The notes beneath the pieces were generated by a model. The model saw nothing but the letters and a program-made list of their open reading frames with translations. It had not been told where the DNA came from and did not search any database. From contig NZ_PVUF01000001.1 in NCBI RefSeq assembly GCF_003003215.1, forward strand, positions 124,001-188,000: a DNA stretch of 64,000 nt, in the 5' to 3' direction. This document shows positions 1-9,299 of the stretch, piece by piece. This DNA is from Tritonibacter scottomollicae. Its GTDB lineage: Bacteria; Pseudomonadota; Alphaproteobacteria; Rhodobacterales; Rhodobacteraceae. A program made the translations under genes and the position numbers. Position 1 is the stretch's first letter, and the number at the start of each line of letters is the position of its first letter.

Positions 1-10
1 GGCAATCCGG

Positions 11-841
11 TCAACGGATCTGATCGGCAGGGTAGACGCCAAGAACCTCTATGTTGGTGGTGAAATAGGCCAGTTCATCCATCGCACGCTTGACGTTCTC
101 GTCCTCTGGATGGCCGTCAATGTCGGCGTAGAACTGTGTCGCTGTGAAAGAGCCGCCGACCATATAGCTTTCCAGCTTGGTCATGTTGACGCCATTTGTC
201 GCAAAACCGCCCATGGCCTTGTACAGAGCGGCGGGAATGTTGCGGACCTGAAAGACAAAGCTGGTGATCATGCCCTTGTCGCCACGTCGACTGAGATCAG
301 CTGTGCGGGACATTGTCAGAAAGCGCGTGGTGTTGTTGCCCTGATCCTCGATGTGGCGCGCCAACACGTTGAGGCCGTAGATTTCGCCCGCCAACTCCGA
401 AGCCAGCGCGGCATGGGTCACATCGGCGCGTTCAGAGACTTCGCGCGCGGCACGGGCGTTGTCGGGACTGACCCGACCGCGAATGTCATGCTCGCGCAAG
501 AAACCCGCGCATTGCGGTAGCAGGACCAGATGGGAATGGGCTTCCTTGATATCCTCCAGCGTCGCACCGGGCACGCCAAGCAGGTTGATGTGAACCCGCA
601 CGAAAGCCTCATCAATGATCCTCAACCCGGAATGCGGCAACAGCCGGTGAATATCCGCAACCCGCCCATATGTGGTGTTTTCCACCGGAAGCATCGCAAG
701 TTCCGCTTCGCCGGAGCGGACAGCATTTATCGCATCCTCGAAACCACGGCAGGGCAGCACCTCCATATCGGGGCGCTTGTTGCGGCAGGCTTCGTGGCTA
801 TAGGAACCAAGTTCGCCTTGGATCGCGATTTTCTGTCTCAT
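11..841 (-). CDS. pheA: Prephenate dehydratase
   Basis: Converts prephenate to phenylpyruvate in cytosolic phenylalanine synthesis. The 276-residue protein has the usual monofunctional architecture: a dehydratase domain at about residues 4-180, then an ACT regulatory domain at about 194-268. The dehydratase TRF signature is visible as NTTRF around residues 170-174, and the ACT region has the KLESY stretch expected near the phenylalanine-binding ESRP site. There is no chorismate mutase domain. It is transcribed away from the cytochrome c gene at 962, with about 120 bases between them. Feedback inhibition by phenylalanine is expected from the family, not shown here. Confidence 0.95.
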   Translation of the reverse strand: MRQKIAIQGELGSYSHEACRNKRPDMEVLPCRGFEDAINAVRSGEAELAMLPVENTTYGRVADIHRLLPHSGLRIIDEAFVRVHINLLGVPGATLEDIKEAHSHLVLLPQCAGFLREHDIRGRVSPDNARAAREVSERADVTHAALASELAGEIYGLNVLARHIEDQGNNTTRFLTMSRTADLSRRGDKGMITSFVFQVRNIPAALYKAMGGFATNGVNMTKLESYMVGGSFTATQFYADIDGHPEDENVKRAMDELAYFTTNIEVLGVYPADQIR

Positions 842-961
842 GGTTGCGTCATCTTTGCAAAAACTTGAGGAAATGGTCGTTTAGTCGCGGTGTCTATACC
901 TTGCCAGTTGTCAGGGGAACCCTTACACAGCCTGCAAGACAGCTGAAATGGACTCGCTATC

Positions 962-1462
962 ATGTTTGACACGATGACACTCACCAAAGCGACTGCAGGC
1001 TTTTGCGGCGCGTTCCTTGTGTTCCTCTTGGGCAAATGGGTTGCCGAGGAGCTTTACCACGTTGAAGCACACGGCGAGGCGTCCTACGTCATCGAAGTGG
1101 CCGATGCTGGCGCTGCGAGCGACGAACCCGAAGTGGACTTTGCAACGCTGATGGCTGAGGCAGATGTCGACAAGGGTTCCAAAGTGTTCCGCAAGTGCTC
1201 GGCGTGCCACAAGGTTGATGGCACCGACGCAACGGGTCCGCATCTTGACGGAGTCGTCGGCCGCGACATCGCGTCGATCGGTGGATTTAGCTATTCTGGC
1301 GCTCTGGCCGGGCTCGAGGGAGCTTGGACTCCAGAAGAGCTGAACGAATTCCTGACCAAGCCTTCGGCCTATGCCTCCGGCACAACCATGTCCTTTGCAG
1401 GCCTGAAGAAAGTTGGTGATCGGGTAGACCTGATTGCTTACCTTGAAAGCCTGGGGAACTGA
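962..1462 (+). CDS. Membrane-anchored class I c-type cytochrome (CycM / cytochrome cy-like)
   Basis: Likely carries electrons between the bc1 complex and terminal oxidases in the periplasm. The 166-residue protein begins with a hydrophobic segment at about residues 8-25 that looks like an uncleaved anchor. An acidic linker follows, then one cytochrome c domain with haem motif CSACH at residues 79-83 and a probable distal Met at 143 (GTTMSF). Anchor plus linker plus one haem resembles cytochrome cy/CycM rather than soluble c2. It is monocistronic and followed by a strong terminator. The electron partner is inferred; the cbb3 oxidase encoded 10 kb away is a candidate. Confidence 0.88.
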   Translation: MFDTMTLTKATAGFCGAFLVFLLGKWVAEELYHVEAHGEASYVIEVADAGAASDEPEVDFATLMAEADVDKGSKVFRKCSACHKVDGTDATGPHLDGVVGRDIASIGGFSYSGALAGLEGAWTPEELNEFLTKPSAYASGTTMSFAGLKKVGDRVDLIAYLESLGN

Positions 1463-1504
1463 TCGGATCAGTCTCTAACCCAGTCAGAATATTCCGATAT
1501 TCTC

Positions 1505-1535
1505 AAAAGGCCGCAGCTTCTGCTGTGGCCTTTTT
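1505..1535 (+). terminator. Rho-independent terminator after the cytochrome c gene
   Basis: AAAAGGCCGCAGC and GCTGTGGCCTTTT form a 13-bp stem with one G-U pair and a TTCT loop, followed by a T run. It begins about 40 bases after the stop codon. Confidence 0.88.
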
Positions 1536-1542
1536 GCATTCG

Positions 1543-1636
1543 GATGTGGCGCACGAATTGCACCACCCAAGTCGCGCCGGATTCCAAGGCCATTGGGTGG
1601 TGGTGGTATTGAAATGCTTCGTTGCTGCGCCACATC
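1543..1636. repeat. Nested inverted repeats upstream of yejA
   Basis: The 321-base gap 1463-1783 holds the terminator and this structure and no convincing gene. Outer arms GATGTGGCGCA (1543-1553) and TGCGCCACATC (1626-1636) match over 11 bp. Inside them CACCACCCA (1561-1569) and TGGGTGGTG (1594-1602) match over 9 bp. It could fold as a branched hairpin of about 95 nt in DNA or RNA. It may be a leader element of the yej operon, a small RNA or a decayed repeat; the sequence alone does not decide. Confidence 0.5.
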
Positions 1637-1783
1637 GGCGGTGATCTGCTTTCAAATCAATGCGAGCGCGCATTCTCGGCTTGAAAACAACAGGTCCGGA
1701 CATTTAGCTTCGACGATAACAGAACAAGGCACCGGGACCACAGAGCCCCGATGAAGAGGTGCCGCATAGGAAGGGTTAGGCAG

Positions 1784-3724
1784 ATGACGATCAGACGCGT
1801 GCATGTGACGACAACAGTGACTGCGAAATCCCGCGACCGATCATGGATCAAGCCTCTGGCCAGTGCGGCGCTCCTGTCTGCCGCGGCGCTCCTGACCTCC
1901 GCGGTGACCGCCCGCAGCGCTGACGAGGCGGATGTGATCACCAGTCATGGCTATTCCTTCTATGGTGACCTCGACTACCCGGCAGATTTCACCCATTTCG
2001 ACTATGTGAACCCGGAGGCCCCGAAGGGCGGCGAGCTGGCGATTTCCTTCATCGGCACGCTTGACAGCATGAACCCCTATTCGGGCAAGGGGCGGGCGCA
2101 CGCATTTTCCGTCTACCCTTACGAGAGCCTGCTGGCCGATGCCGCGCCTGCGGATAAATACGGCCAGTCCTACTGCCTGCTGTGCAAAAGCGTGGAGTAC
2201 CCGGAGGACAAATCCTGGGTGATCTTCCACATGCGCCCGGAGGCAAAGTTTTCTGATGGCACGCCGGTCACCGCCCATGACATCGCCTTCAGTCATAACC
2301 TTCTGTTGGATCAGGGGCTGAAATCCTATGCCGACGCGGTGCGCAAACGTATCCCGAAGGTGGAGGTGATCGACGATCACACCATCAAGTTCTACTTCGC
2401 CGACGGCATCTCCCGGCGCAGCTTGATCGAGCAGGTGGGCGGGGTGCCGGCCTGGTCGAAGAAATGGTTTGATGAAACCGGCCAGAAGTTGAGCGAGAAC
2501 TGGATTGAAGGCCCGCCGGGCTCCGGCCCCTACGTCATTGACGAAATCGACCTGTCCCGCCGTCTCGTGCTGAAACGCAATCCGGACTACTGGGGTAAGG
2601 ATCTGCCGGTGAACCAAGGGCGGCACAACTTTGACACGCTGCGGGTGGAGATCTTTGCCGATGACACCGCCGCATTTGAGGCGTTCAAGGCGGGCGAATA
2701 TACCTTCCGCGCCGAGGGCGACAGTAAGAAATGGGCCAGCGGTTATGACTTTCCCAAGGTCGACAGCGGTGCGGTGAAGCTGGAGGAACTGCCCAATGGC
2801 GCGCCGCCCAGCCCCTCAGGCATCATCTTCAATCTCGCGTCGCCGGATTTCCAGGATAGGCGCGTGCGCGAAGCACTGGCGTTGGCCTTCAATTTTGAAT
2901 GGTCCAATGAAAGCCTGCTCTATGGCCTGTTTGAACGCCGTGCCTCCTTCACCCAGAATTCGCCATTGATGGCCACAGGGGTGCCGGAGGGCGCGGAGCG
3001 CGCGTTTCTCGACAGCCTCGGCGATCTGGTGCCGTCGGAGATGCTGGAGGAAGAAGTCTATGTGCCCGTGACCTCCGAGCCGTCCCGCCTGTTCGACCGC
3101 CGCAACGCCCGCAAGGCCGCCGCGCTGCTGGAAAAGGCCGGATATCCCGTTGGTAGCGATGGCAAGCGGGTGACGCCGGAAGGCGCGCCGTTTGAACTGG
3201 ACTTCCTGTTCTCCTCGTCGTCCTCGCCAACCACGCGCGGGGTGATGGAGAATTTCGTCAACAACCTCGAAAGCCTTGGCGTCGCTGTGAACTTCGAGGT
3301 GGTGGACACCGCCCAATACACCAGCCGCGAGCGTGCGCGGGATTATGATCTGGTGGTGGACTCCTATACCTCCTTCCTTGGTACCGGCACCGGGTTGGCG
3401 CAGCGTTTCGGCTCTGAGGCGGCGGAATACTCGCTGTTCAATCCCGCCGGGTTGGCCTCGCCGCTGATCGACAGCATCATCGAGGAATCCCTCCGGGCGG
3501 AGACCCGCGAAGAGGAGGTCGCCATCATGACCGCGCTCGACCGGGCGCTGCGGCACGAATTCATCATGATCCCGCTGTGGTACAATCCGGATCATTGGGT
3601 GGCCTATTACGACCAGTTCGAGCACCCGGCGGAAATCCCGCCCTACAGCCTCGGGTATCTGGACTTCTGGTGGTATAACGAGGACAAGGCCAAAGCGCTG
3701 CGCGATGCTGGCGCGCTGAGGTAA
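1784..3724 (+). CDS. yejA: Extracellular solute-binding protein family 5 (YejA-like, peptide/microcin C uptake)
   Basis: Periplasmic binding protein of an oligopeptide-type ABC importer, first gene of a four-gene set in yejABEF order. I chose the ATG at 1784 because AAGGG/AGG lies just upstream and the product then has a basic N-terminus and a hydrophobic stretch ending near TARSA, a plausible Sec signal peptide; an upstream in-frame ATG at 1751 is less likely. The mature part starts with [15 protein letters not shown] and carries the family 5 pattern of SBP_bac_5 (about residues 90-530), including the NPDYWGKD segment. Length, about 646 residues, fits YejA. The substrate is inferred from family: small peptides or peptide-like antibiotics. 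Confidence 0.9.
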   Translation: MTIRRVHVTTTVTAKSRDRSWIKPLASAALLSAAALLTSAVTARSADEADVITSHGYSFYGDLDYPADFTHFDYVNPEAPKGGELAISFIGTLDSMNPYSGKGRAHAFSVYPYESLLADAAPADKYGQSYCLLCKSVEYPEDKSWVIFHMRPEAKFSDGTPVTAHDIAFSHNLLLDQGLKSYADAVRKRIPKVEVIDDHTIKFYFADGISRRSLIEQVGGVPAWSKKWFDETGQKLSENWIEGPPGSGPYVIDEIDLSRRLVLKRNPDYWGKDLPVNQGRHNFDTLRVEIFADDTAAFEAFKAGEYTFRAEGDSKKWASGYDFPKVDSGAVKLEELPNGAPPSPSGIIFNLASPDFQDRRVREALALAFNFEWSNESLLYGLFERRASFTQNSPLMATGVPEGAERAFLDSLGDLVPSEMLEEEVYVPVTSEPSRLFDRRNARKAAALLEKAGYPVGSDGKRVTPEGAPFELDFLFSSSSSPTTRGVMENFVNNLESLGVAVNFEVVDTAQYTSRERARDYDLVVDSYTSFLGTGTGLAQRFGSEAAEYSLFNPAGLASPLIDSIIEESLRAETREEEVAIMTALDRALRHEFIMIPLWYNPDHWVAYYDQFEHPAEIPPYSLGYLDFWWYNEDKAKALRDAGALR

Positions 3725-3731
3725 CTCCCTG

Positions 3732-4820
3732 ATGCTCAACTATATCCTGCGGCGCCTTCTGCTGGTGATCCCGACGCTGATCGGGATCATGGTGGTGAAC
3801 TTTGCGCTGGTGCAATTCGTCCCCGGTGGTCCGGTCGAACAGATGATCGCGCGGCTTGAAGGCGGCGGCGATGTCTTCAGCGGCTTTTCCGGGGCGTCCA
3901 ATGACGCGGGCGCCGAAACCGTCGGTCAGGCCGAAAGCCAATATGCCGGGGCCCGTGGCCTGCCGCCGGAATTCATCGAGGAACTGGAGCGTGAATTCGG
4001 CTTTGACAAGCCGCCGCTGGAACGCTTCCTCAATATGCTGTGGAGCTACGTGCAGTTTGATTTTGGTGAGAGTTATTTCCGCAATATCAGCGTTATAGAT
4101 TTGGTGCTGGAAAAGATGCCGGTGTCTATCTCGCTGGGCCTGTGGTCGACGCTGATCGCCTACATGATCTCAATCCCGCTGGGCGTGAAAAAGGCGCTGC
4201 GCGATGGCAGCCGCTTTGACAGCTGGACCAGCGGCGTCATCATCGCGGCCTATGCGATTCCGGGCTTTCTGTTTGCGATCCTGCTGCTGGTGCTGCTGGC
4301 GGGGGGCTCCTACTGGCAGATCTTCCCACTGCGGGGGCTGACCTCGGAAAACTGGGAGAGCCTCAGCCTGATGGGCAAAATCGGTGACTACTTCTGGCAC
4401 ATCGCCCTGCCGGTGCTGGCCTCCACCATCTCGGCCTTTGCAACGCTGACGCTGTTGACGAAGAATTCCTTCCTCGACGAGATCAAGAAGCAATATGTGA
4501 TGACCGCCCGCGCCAAGGGTCTCACCGAGAACCGGGTGCTTTATGGGCATGTGTTCCGCAACGCGATGCTGATCGTGATCGCGGGGTTTCCGGGCGTGTT
4601 CATCTCGATCTTCTTTTCCGGCAGCCTGATCATCGAGACGATCTTCTCGCTCGACGGGCTGGGCCGTCTCGGCTTCGAGGCCGCAGTGGCGCGGGATTAC
4701 CCGATCGTCTTTGGCACGCTGTTCATCTTTGGCCTTATGGGGCTGGTTGTGGGGATCCTGTCGGACATCATGTATGTACTGGTCGATCCGCGCATCGACT
4801 TTGAAAAGCGGGAGGGTTGA
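3732..4820 (+). CDS. yejB: ABC transporter inner-membrane permease YejB
   Basis: First permease of the Yej importer. The 362-residue protein starts with the typical N-terminal helix ([21 protein letters not shown]) and has a long periplasmic loop to about residue 130. Four to five more membrane spans follow, with a cytoplasmic EAA-like loop around [20 protein letters not shown] that docks on the ATPase. It starts 7 bases after yejA and is surely in the same operon. Confidence 0.93.
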   Translation: MLNYILRRLLLVIPTLIGIMVVNFALVQFVPGGPVEQMIARLEGGGDVFSGFSGASNDAGAETVGQAESQYAGARGLPPEFIEELEREFGFDKPPLERFLNMLWSYVQFDFGESYFRNISVIDLVLEKMPVSISLGLWSTLIAYMISIPLGVKKALRDGSRFDSWTSGVIIAAYAIPGFLFAILLLVLLAGGSYWQIFPLRGLTSENWESLSLMGKIGDYFWHIALPVLASTISAFATLTLLTKNSFLDEIKKQYVMTARAKGLTENRVLYGHVFRNAMLIVIAGFPGVFISIFFSGSLIIETIFSLDGLGRLGFEAAVARDYPIVFGTLFIFGLMGLVVGILSDIMYVLVDPRIDFEKREG

Positions 4821-4873
4821 GGTGTGATCGTTGACCGACCTCTTTTGAACTGGAACCCGACCGCGACGGCGGG

Positions 4874-4904
4874 GGGCGCGCGCGGGATGTCCCGTCTCGC
4901 GCCC
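4874..4904 (+). other. GC-rich hairpin between yejB and yejE
   Basis: GGGCGCG (4874-4880) pairs with CGCGCCC (4898-4904), with an inner GGGA/TCCC pair. There is no T run after it, so it is more likely a transcript-stabilising or attenuating hairpin than a full terminator. It lies in the only long gap (130 bases) inside the yej operon. Confidence 0.4.
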
Positions 4905-4950
4905 GGACACGGCCCACTTCGGACACAAACCCAGAGGGAAACCTGACGCC

Positions 4951-6057
4951 ATGGCTCTCTCTCCCCTCAACCAACGCCGCTGGAACAACTTCCGTCGCAA
5001 TCGCCGCGCGCTCTGGTCGCTGCGAATCTTTGTGGTCCTGTTTGGCCTGTCGCTGCTGGCCGACGTGCTGGCCAACGACAAGCCGATCCTGGTGAATTAC
5101 CGCAGCGACTACTTTACCCCGATCTGGAACTTCTACCCGGAGACCGACTTCGGCGGTGATTTCCAGACCGAGGCGGTCTATCGCGATCCAGAAGTGCAAT
5201 GCCTGATCGCTTCGGGTGGCAGTCTTGATTGTTTTGATGCCCCCGAGGACATCCTTGCGCAGATCGACGCCGGGGCCTACGCGGGCGAGGATTTCGTCGA
5301 GGGCTGGTCGCTCTGGCCGCCAATCCCCTACAGCTTTGACACGCCGGTGAACCGTTCTGGTGCGGCGCCGCTGCCGCCCAACTCCCAGAACTGGCTGGGC
5401 ACTGATGATACAAAGCGTGACGTGCTGGCGCGGGTGATTTACGGATTTCGTCTGTCGATCGTCTTCACCCTGATCGTCACGGCGGCGGCCAGCCTCATCG
5501 GCGTTGTAGCCGGTGCGGTGCAGGGCTTTTTCGGCGGCTGGCTGGACCTGATCTTCCAGCGCCTGATCGAGATCTGGTCGGCGACGCCCTCGCTGTACGT
5601 CATCATCATCATGTTCGCGATCTTGGGGCGCGGTTTCTGGCTTCTGGTGTTCCTGATGATCCTGTTCAGCTGGACCGCGCTTGTGGGCGTGGTACGGGCT
5701 GAATTCCTGCGCGCCCGCAACCTGGAATATGTCCGCGCGGCCAAGGCATTGGGCGTGGGCAACATGACCATCATGTTCCGCCACATGCTGCCCAACGCGA
5801 TGGTGGCGACGCTGACCATGCTGCCCTTCATCGTGACCGGCACCATTGGCACGCTGGCCAGTCTCGATTTCCTCGGTTTCGGTCTGCCGTCCTCGGCTCC
5901 GTCGTTGGGCGAGATGACCTTGCAGGCCAAGCAGAACCTGCAGGCGCCCTGGCTTGCCTTTACCGCCTTCTTCACCTTTGCCATCATGCTCTCGCTTCTG
6001 GTCTTCATCTTTGAGGGCGTGCGGGATGCGTTTGATCCGAGAAAGACCTTTTCATGA
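4951..6057 (+). CDS. yejE: ABC transporter inner-membrane permease YejE
   Basis: Second permease, 368 residues, partner of YejB. The N-terminal OppC-like helix (residues about 22-42) is followed by a periplasmic region containing SLWPPIPYSFDTPVN, a YejE hallmark, and then NWLGTDDTKRDVLARVIYG. The BPD_transp domain (about residues 165-365) has the EAA loop RAAKALGVGNMTIMFRHMLP. GAGGG sits upstream of the ATG. The gap from yejB carries a hairpin, which could allow unequal expression of the two halves of the operon. Confidence 0.93.
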   Translation: MALSPLNQRRWNNFRRNRRALWSLRIFVVLFGLSLLADVLANDKPILVNYRSDYFTPIWNFYPETDFGGDFQTEAVYRDPEVQCLIASGGSLDCFDAPEDILAQIDAGAYAGEDFVEGWSLWPPIPYSFDTPVNRSGAAPLPPNSQNWLGTDDTKRDVLARVIYGFRLSIVFTLIVTAAASLIGVVAGAVQGFFGGWLDLIFQRLIEIWSATPSLYVIIIMFAILGRGFWLLVFLMILFSWTALVGVVRAEFLRARNLEYVRAAKALGVGNMTIMFRHMLPNAMVATLTMLPFIVTGTIGTLASLDFLGFGLPSSAPSLGEMTLQAKQNLQAPWLAFTAFFTFAIMLSLLVFIFEGVRDAFDPRKTFS

Positions 6058-6115
6058 CGTGTGTAGACATGAGGTTTGAGAACCGTTCGGCAACCGGCCG
6101 GGGCAGGCAAGGCCA

Positions 6116-7711
6116 ATGACGCAGTCCCCCATCCTTCAGGTCAAGGGCCTGCGCGTTGCCTTCAGTCAGGACGGCCAGTTGACCGAGGCGGTCAAGGGCG
6201 TCTCCTTCTCGCTGTCACGCGGTGAGACCGTGGCGCTGGTGGGCGAATCCGGCTCCGGAAAATCCGTCTCGGCGCTCTCCACCGTACAGCTCTTGGGCGA
6301 CAGTGCGCATGTGTCCGGATCAGTTACTTACGACGGGCAGGAGATGATCGGTGCAAATGAACGCACCCTGCGGCAGGTGCGGGGCAATGACATCTCCTTT
6401 ATCTTTCAGGAGCCGATGACCTCGCTCAACCCGCTGCATACTATCGAAAAACAGCTGGGAGAGGCGCTGGCGCTGCATCAGGGCGTGATGGGCGAGGGCG
6501 CCCGTGGCCGCATTCTCGACCTGCTGAACAAGGTTGGCATCCGCGACGCCGAAAGCCGCCTTGGCGCCTATCCGCACCAGCTGTCCGGCGGGCAGCGCCA
6601 GCGGGTGATGATCGCCATGGCCTTGGCCAACAAACCCGACGTTCTTATCGCGGACGAGCCCACAACGGCGCTTGATGTGACCATCCAGGCGCAGATCCTG
6701 GACCTGTTGGCCGAGCTGAAGGAAAGCGAGGGCATGGGGCTCTTGTTCATCACCCATGACCTGTCCATCGTGCGCCGCATCGCGGATCGGGTCTGCGTGA
6801 TGAAATCTGGCGAGATCGTCGAAGAAGGCCCTACGGCGGAGCTGTTTGCCAATCCCAAGCATGCCTACACGCAAAAGCTGCTCGCCGCTGAACCCTCGGG
6901 GCGACCGGGGCCGGTGCCGCAGGACGCGCAGGAGCTGGTCTCGACCAAGGATCTCAAGGTCTGGTTCCCGATCCAGCGCGGTTTCCTGAAACGCACGGTG
7001 GGACATGTGAAGGCGGTGAACCCGATGTCGCTCTCGGTGCGGGCGGGAGAAACGCTTGGGATCGTGGGGGAATCCGGGTCCGGCAAGACCACGATGGCGC
7101 TGGCGATCATGCGGTTGATCGCGTCCGAAGGTGAGGTGCGCTTTCAGGGGCAGGATCTGCGCCAATGGTCGACGCGCGACCTGCGCCGTCTGCGCAAGGA
7201 CATGCAGATCGTTTTTCAGGATCCCTTCGGCTCGCTCTCGCCCCGGATGACCTGCCAGCAGATCATCTCCGAAGGGCTGGCGATTCACGAGGTGGACCAG
7301 CACCGCAAACCGCGTGAACTGGTGGCAGAGGTGATGGAGGAGGTCGGGCTGGATCCGGCGGCCATGGACCGCTACCCGCATGAGTTTTCCGGCGGCCAGC
7401 GCCAGCGCATCGCGATCGCCCGCGCCATGGTGCTGCGCCCCAAACTGGTTGTGCTGGATGAGCCCACCTCGGCGCTCGACATGACGGTGCAGGTGCAGAT
7501 CGTCGACCTTCTGCGTGACCTGCAGACGCGCTACGGGCTGGCCTATCTGTTCATCAGCCACGACCTCAACGTTGTGCGTGCCATGTCGCATGAGATCCTG
7601 GTGATGAAGGCCGGGGATGTGGTGGAGCAGGGCCCATCGGAAGAGGTCTTTGCCAACCCGCAACAGGAATACACGCGGCATCTGTTGTCGGCGGTGACGG
7701 GGACGCCTTAG
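6116..7711 (+). CDS. yejF: ABC transporter dual ATP-binding protein YejF
   Basis: Energises the YejBE permease. The 531-residue protein is a fusion of two nucleotide-binding domains. The first has Walker A GESGSGKS at 43-50, signature LSGGQ and Walker [11 protein letters not shown]. The second has Walker A GESGSGKT near 318, a second SGGQRQR and [10 protein letters not shown]. Short oligopeptide/dipeptide C-terminal motifs follow each. All catalytic motifs are intact in both halves, so it should be active. It is the last gene of the operon and converges on hemN across a repeat element. Confidence 0.95.
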   Translation: MTQSPILQVKGLRVAFSQDGQLTEAVKGVSFSLSRGETVALVGESGSGKSVSALSTVQLLGDSAHVSGSVTYDGQEMIGANERTLRQVRGNDISFIFQEPMTSLNPLHTIEKQLGEALALHQGVMGEGARGRILDLLNKVGIRDAESRLGAYPHQLSGGQRQRVMIAMALANKPDVLIADEPTTALDVTIQAQILDLLAELKESEGMGLLFITHDLSIVRRIADRVCVMKSGEIVEEGPTAELFANPKHAYTQKLLAAEPSGRPGPVPQDAQELVSTKDLKVWFPIQRGFLKRTVGHVKAVNPMSLSVRAGETLGIVGESGSGKTTMALAIMRLIASEGEVRFQGQDLRQWSTRDLRRLRKDMQIVFQDPFGSLSPRMTCQQIISEGLAIHEVDQHRKPRELVAEVMEEVGLDPAAMDRYPHEFSGGQRQRIAIARAMVLRPKLVVLDEPTSALDMTVQVQIVDLLRDLQTRYGLAYLFISHDLNVVRAMSHEILVMKAGDVVEQGPSEEVFANPQQEYTRHLLSAVTGTP

Positions 7712-7789
7712 AACGCGGGTCGCCCTCGGCTGAGCTATGATGTGTCGTACGGTCTCGCAGCTGCGCCTTCGACACGGCGCCAAGGGCAG

Positions 7790-7870
7790 GGGGGAGGCTC
7801 CCGCCCGTCCACGCTGCATTGAAAATGCAGCCCGTCCCGTTGGGCCGGGCGCCGCTGACGCGGCGCGGGA
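7790..7870 (+). repeat. Palindromic intergenic repeat, copy A
   Basis: Begins GGGGAGGCTCCCGCCCG, contains the small palindrome CTGCATTGAAAATGCAG and the core CCCGTTGGGCCGGGCGCCGC, and ends with a GCGGCGCGGG arm. The same layout recurs at 34794-34886 and 41580-41661 and, shortened and inverted, at 28247-28316. It lies between the convergent yejF and hemN and may act as a terminator for both. Confidence 0.75.
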
Positions 7871-7883
7871 CCGGCTGCAGGCG

Positions 7884-9239
7884 TCAGATGGCCGAGCTGT
7901 GGCCCGCCTTGCTGAGATCGTAGGCGTCGAAATGGCGCGCGATCATTCGGGTCAAAGGCTTTCCCTCTGATCGGATGCGCAGGCCATCCGCCGACACGTC
8001 CAGCATGTCCGGGAAGGCGGCGGCGACATCGCGATACATCGCGCTCAGTTCGGCTTGGGTAATCGCAAACCGGGACAAGATGTCGTCGGATGAGATCGCG
8101 AAATCACACATCAACGCCTCGATCAGGCGGCCACGCAGCCGATCCGTGGCGCTGAACATATGACCGCGCGTGGTTGCGAACTGCCCGTCGCGCACTGCCT
8201 TTGTATAGGCGGAGGTGGACGGCGCGTTCTGTGCGTAGCCCTGCGGAAAGCGGGAGATGGACGATGCGCCAAGCCCGACCAGCACGTCGGCCCGGTCGTC
8301 TGTGTAGCCCTGAAAGTTGCGCCGCAGGTTGCCGGTGCGCTCTGCCATTGCCAGCCCGTCATGCGGGGCAGCAAAGTGATCGATCCCGATCTCGCGATAG
8401 CCATCCCAGAGAAACAACCGCCGCGCGGTTTCGAACAGCTTCAGGCGGTCCTGTGGCGTGGGCAGGCTGTCCGTCGGGATCATGTTCTGCCGCCGCGCCA
8501 TCCACGGCACATGAGCGTAACCATAAAGAGCCACCCGGTCCGGCGAGAGCGACAGAAGTTTCTGCACGCTTTCGGTCATCGACATGACGGACTGATGCGG
8601 CAGTCCGAAGAGGATATCGGCGTTAAGGCTGGCAATGCCGCGCGCGCGGATCATCTCGACCGCGTCATGTGTCAGATCGAAGGACTGAATGCGGCCAATG
8701 GTCTCCTGAATGTCCGGATCAAAGTCCTGAACGCCAATGGAGGCGCGGGTCATCCCTGCTGTCGCCAGCGCATCGAGACGCGCGGCGTCGATCTCGTTCG
8801 GGTCGATCTCCACTGAAAATTCGCCACCCTTGGCCATTGGCACCACGGCAAAGATCGCCTCGGCCAACTCTGTCATCAGGTCCGGCGTCAGCAGTGTCGG
8901 CGTACCGCCGCCCCAGTGCAGGCGCGACAGGGTCACCCCCTCGGGCAGATGTTGCGCCAGCAGGGAAAGTTCTTGCTTCAGCACCTCAACATAGGCCCGA
9001 ACGGGAGAAGCCGATTGCGTGCCCTGCGTGCGGCAGGCGCAGAACCAGCACAGCCTCCGGCAGAACGGCACATGCACGTAGAGGGAGATCTCCGACCCGG
9101 GCGTGATCGAACCGATCCAGGATGCAAAGCGGTCGGCGCTCACGTCATTGTTGAAGTGAGGCGCGGTGGGATAGCTTGTGTAGCGGGGCACCTTTGCGTC
9201 GAATAGTCCGAGCTGGGCCAATTGAGATTCCTGTGTCAT
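7884..9239 (-). CDS. hemN: Oxygen-independent coproporphyrinogen III oxidase (radical SAM)
   Basis: Converts coproporphyrinogen III to protoporphyrinogen IX without oxygen, letting haem be made under microaerobic or anaerobic conditions. The reading frame carries the HemN N-terminus AQLGLFDAKVPRYTSYPTAPHF and the radical-SAM cluster CRRLCWFCAC (Cys at about 60, 64, 67 and 69 counting from 9239). A GGGTPTLL segment and the HemN C-terminal domain follow. Length is 451 residues from the ATG at 9239; an ATG two codons earlier (9245) is equally possible. Neither has a Shine-Dalgarno sequence. It is divergent from fnrL with an FNR box between them, so FnrL control is likely. Confidence 0.93.
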   Translation of the reverse strand: MTQESQLAQLGLFDAKVPRYTSYPTAPHFNNDVSADRFASWIGSITPGSEISLYVHVPFCRRLCWFCACRTQGTQSASPVRAYVEVLKQELSLLAQHLPEGVTLSRLHWGGGTPTLLTPDLMTELAEAIFAVVPMAKGGEFSVEIDPNEIDAARLDALATAGMTRASIGVQDFDPDIQETIGRIQSFDLTHDAVEMIRARGIASLNADILFGLPHQSVMSMTESVQKLLSLSPDRVALYGYAHVPWMARRQNMIPTDSLPTPQDRLKLFETARRLFLWDGYREIGIDHFAAPHDGLAMAERTGNLRRNFQGYTDDRADVLVGLGASSISRFPQGYAQNAPSTSAYTKAVRDGQFATTRGHMFSATDRLRGRLIEALMCDFAISSDDILSRFAITQAELSAMYRDVAAAFPDMLDVSADGLRIRSEGKPLTRMIARHFDAYDLSKAGHSSAI

Positions 9240-9273
9240 GCGCATAAGGTAGGGGCGACCGAAAGTTTCGGCT

Positions 9274-9287
9274 TTGACACAGATCAA
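9274..9287. promoter_or_regulatory. FNR/FnrL box between hemN and fnrL
   Basis: TTGACACAGATCAA fits TTGA-N6-TCAA and misses the full TTGAT-N4-ATCAA consensus by one base. Its centre is about 41.5 bases from the hemN ATG at 9239, the usual class II activator distance from a transcription start. It is 12 bases from the fnrL ATG, where bound FnrL would block the fnrL promoter or leader. Confidence 0.85.
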
Positions 9288-9299
9288 CCAGAGGCGCGC

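Noticed and set aside
1751-1783. Upstream start for yejA at 1751
   Set aside because: It adds a charged stretch before the signal peptide, while the ATG at 1784 has a better ribosome site.
6320-7819. A 499-codon open frame antisense to yejF
   Set aside because: It is the mirror of a gene with all ABC motifs; the product is His/Arg-rich with no family pattern. Long antisense frames are common in high-GC codon usage.
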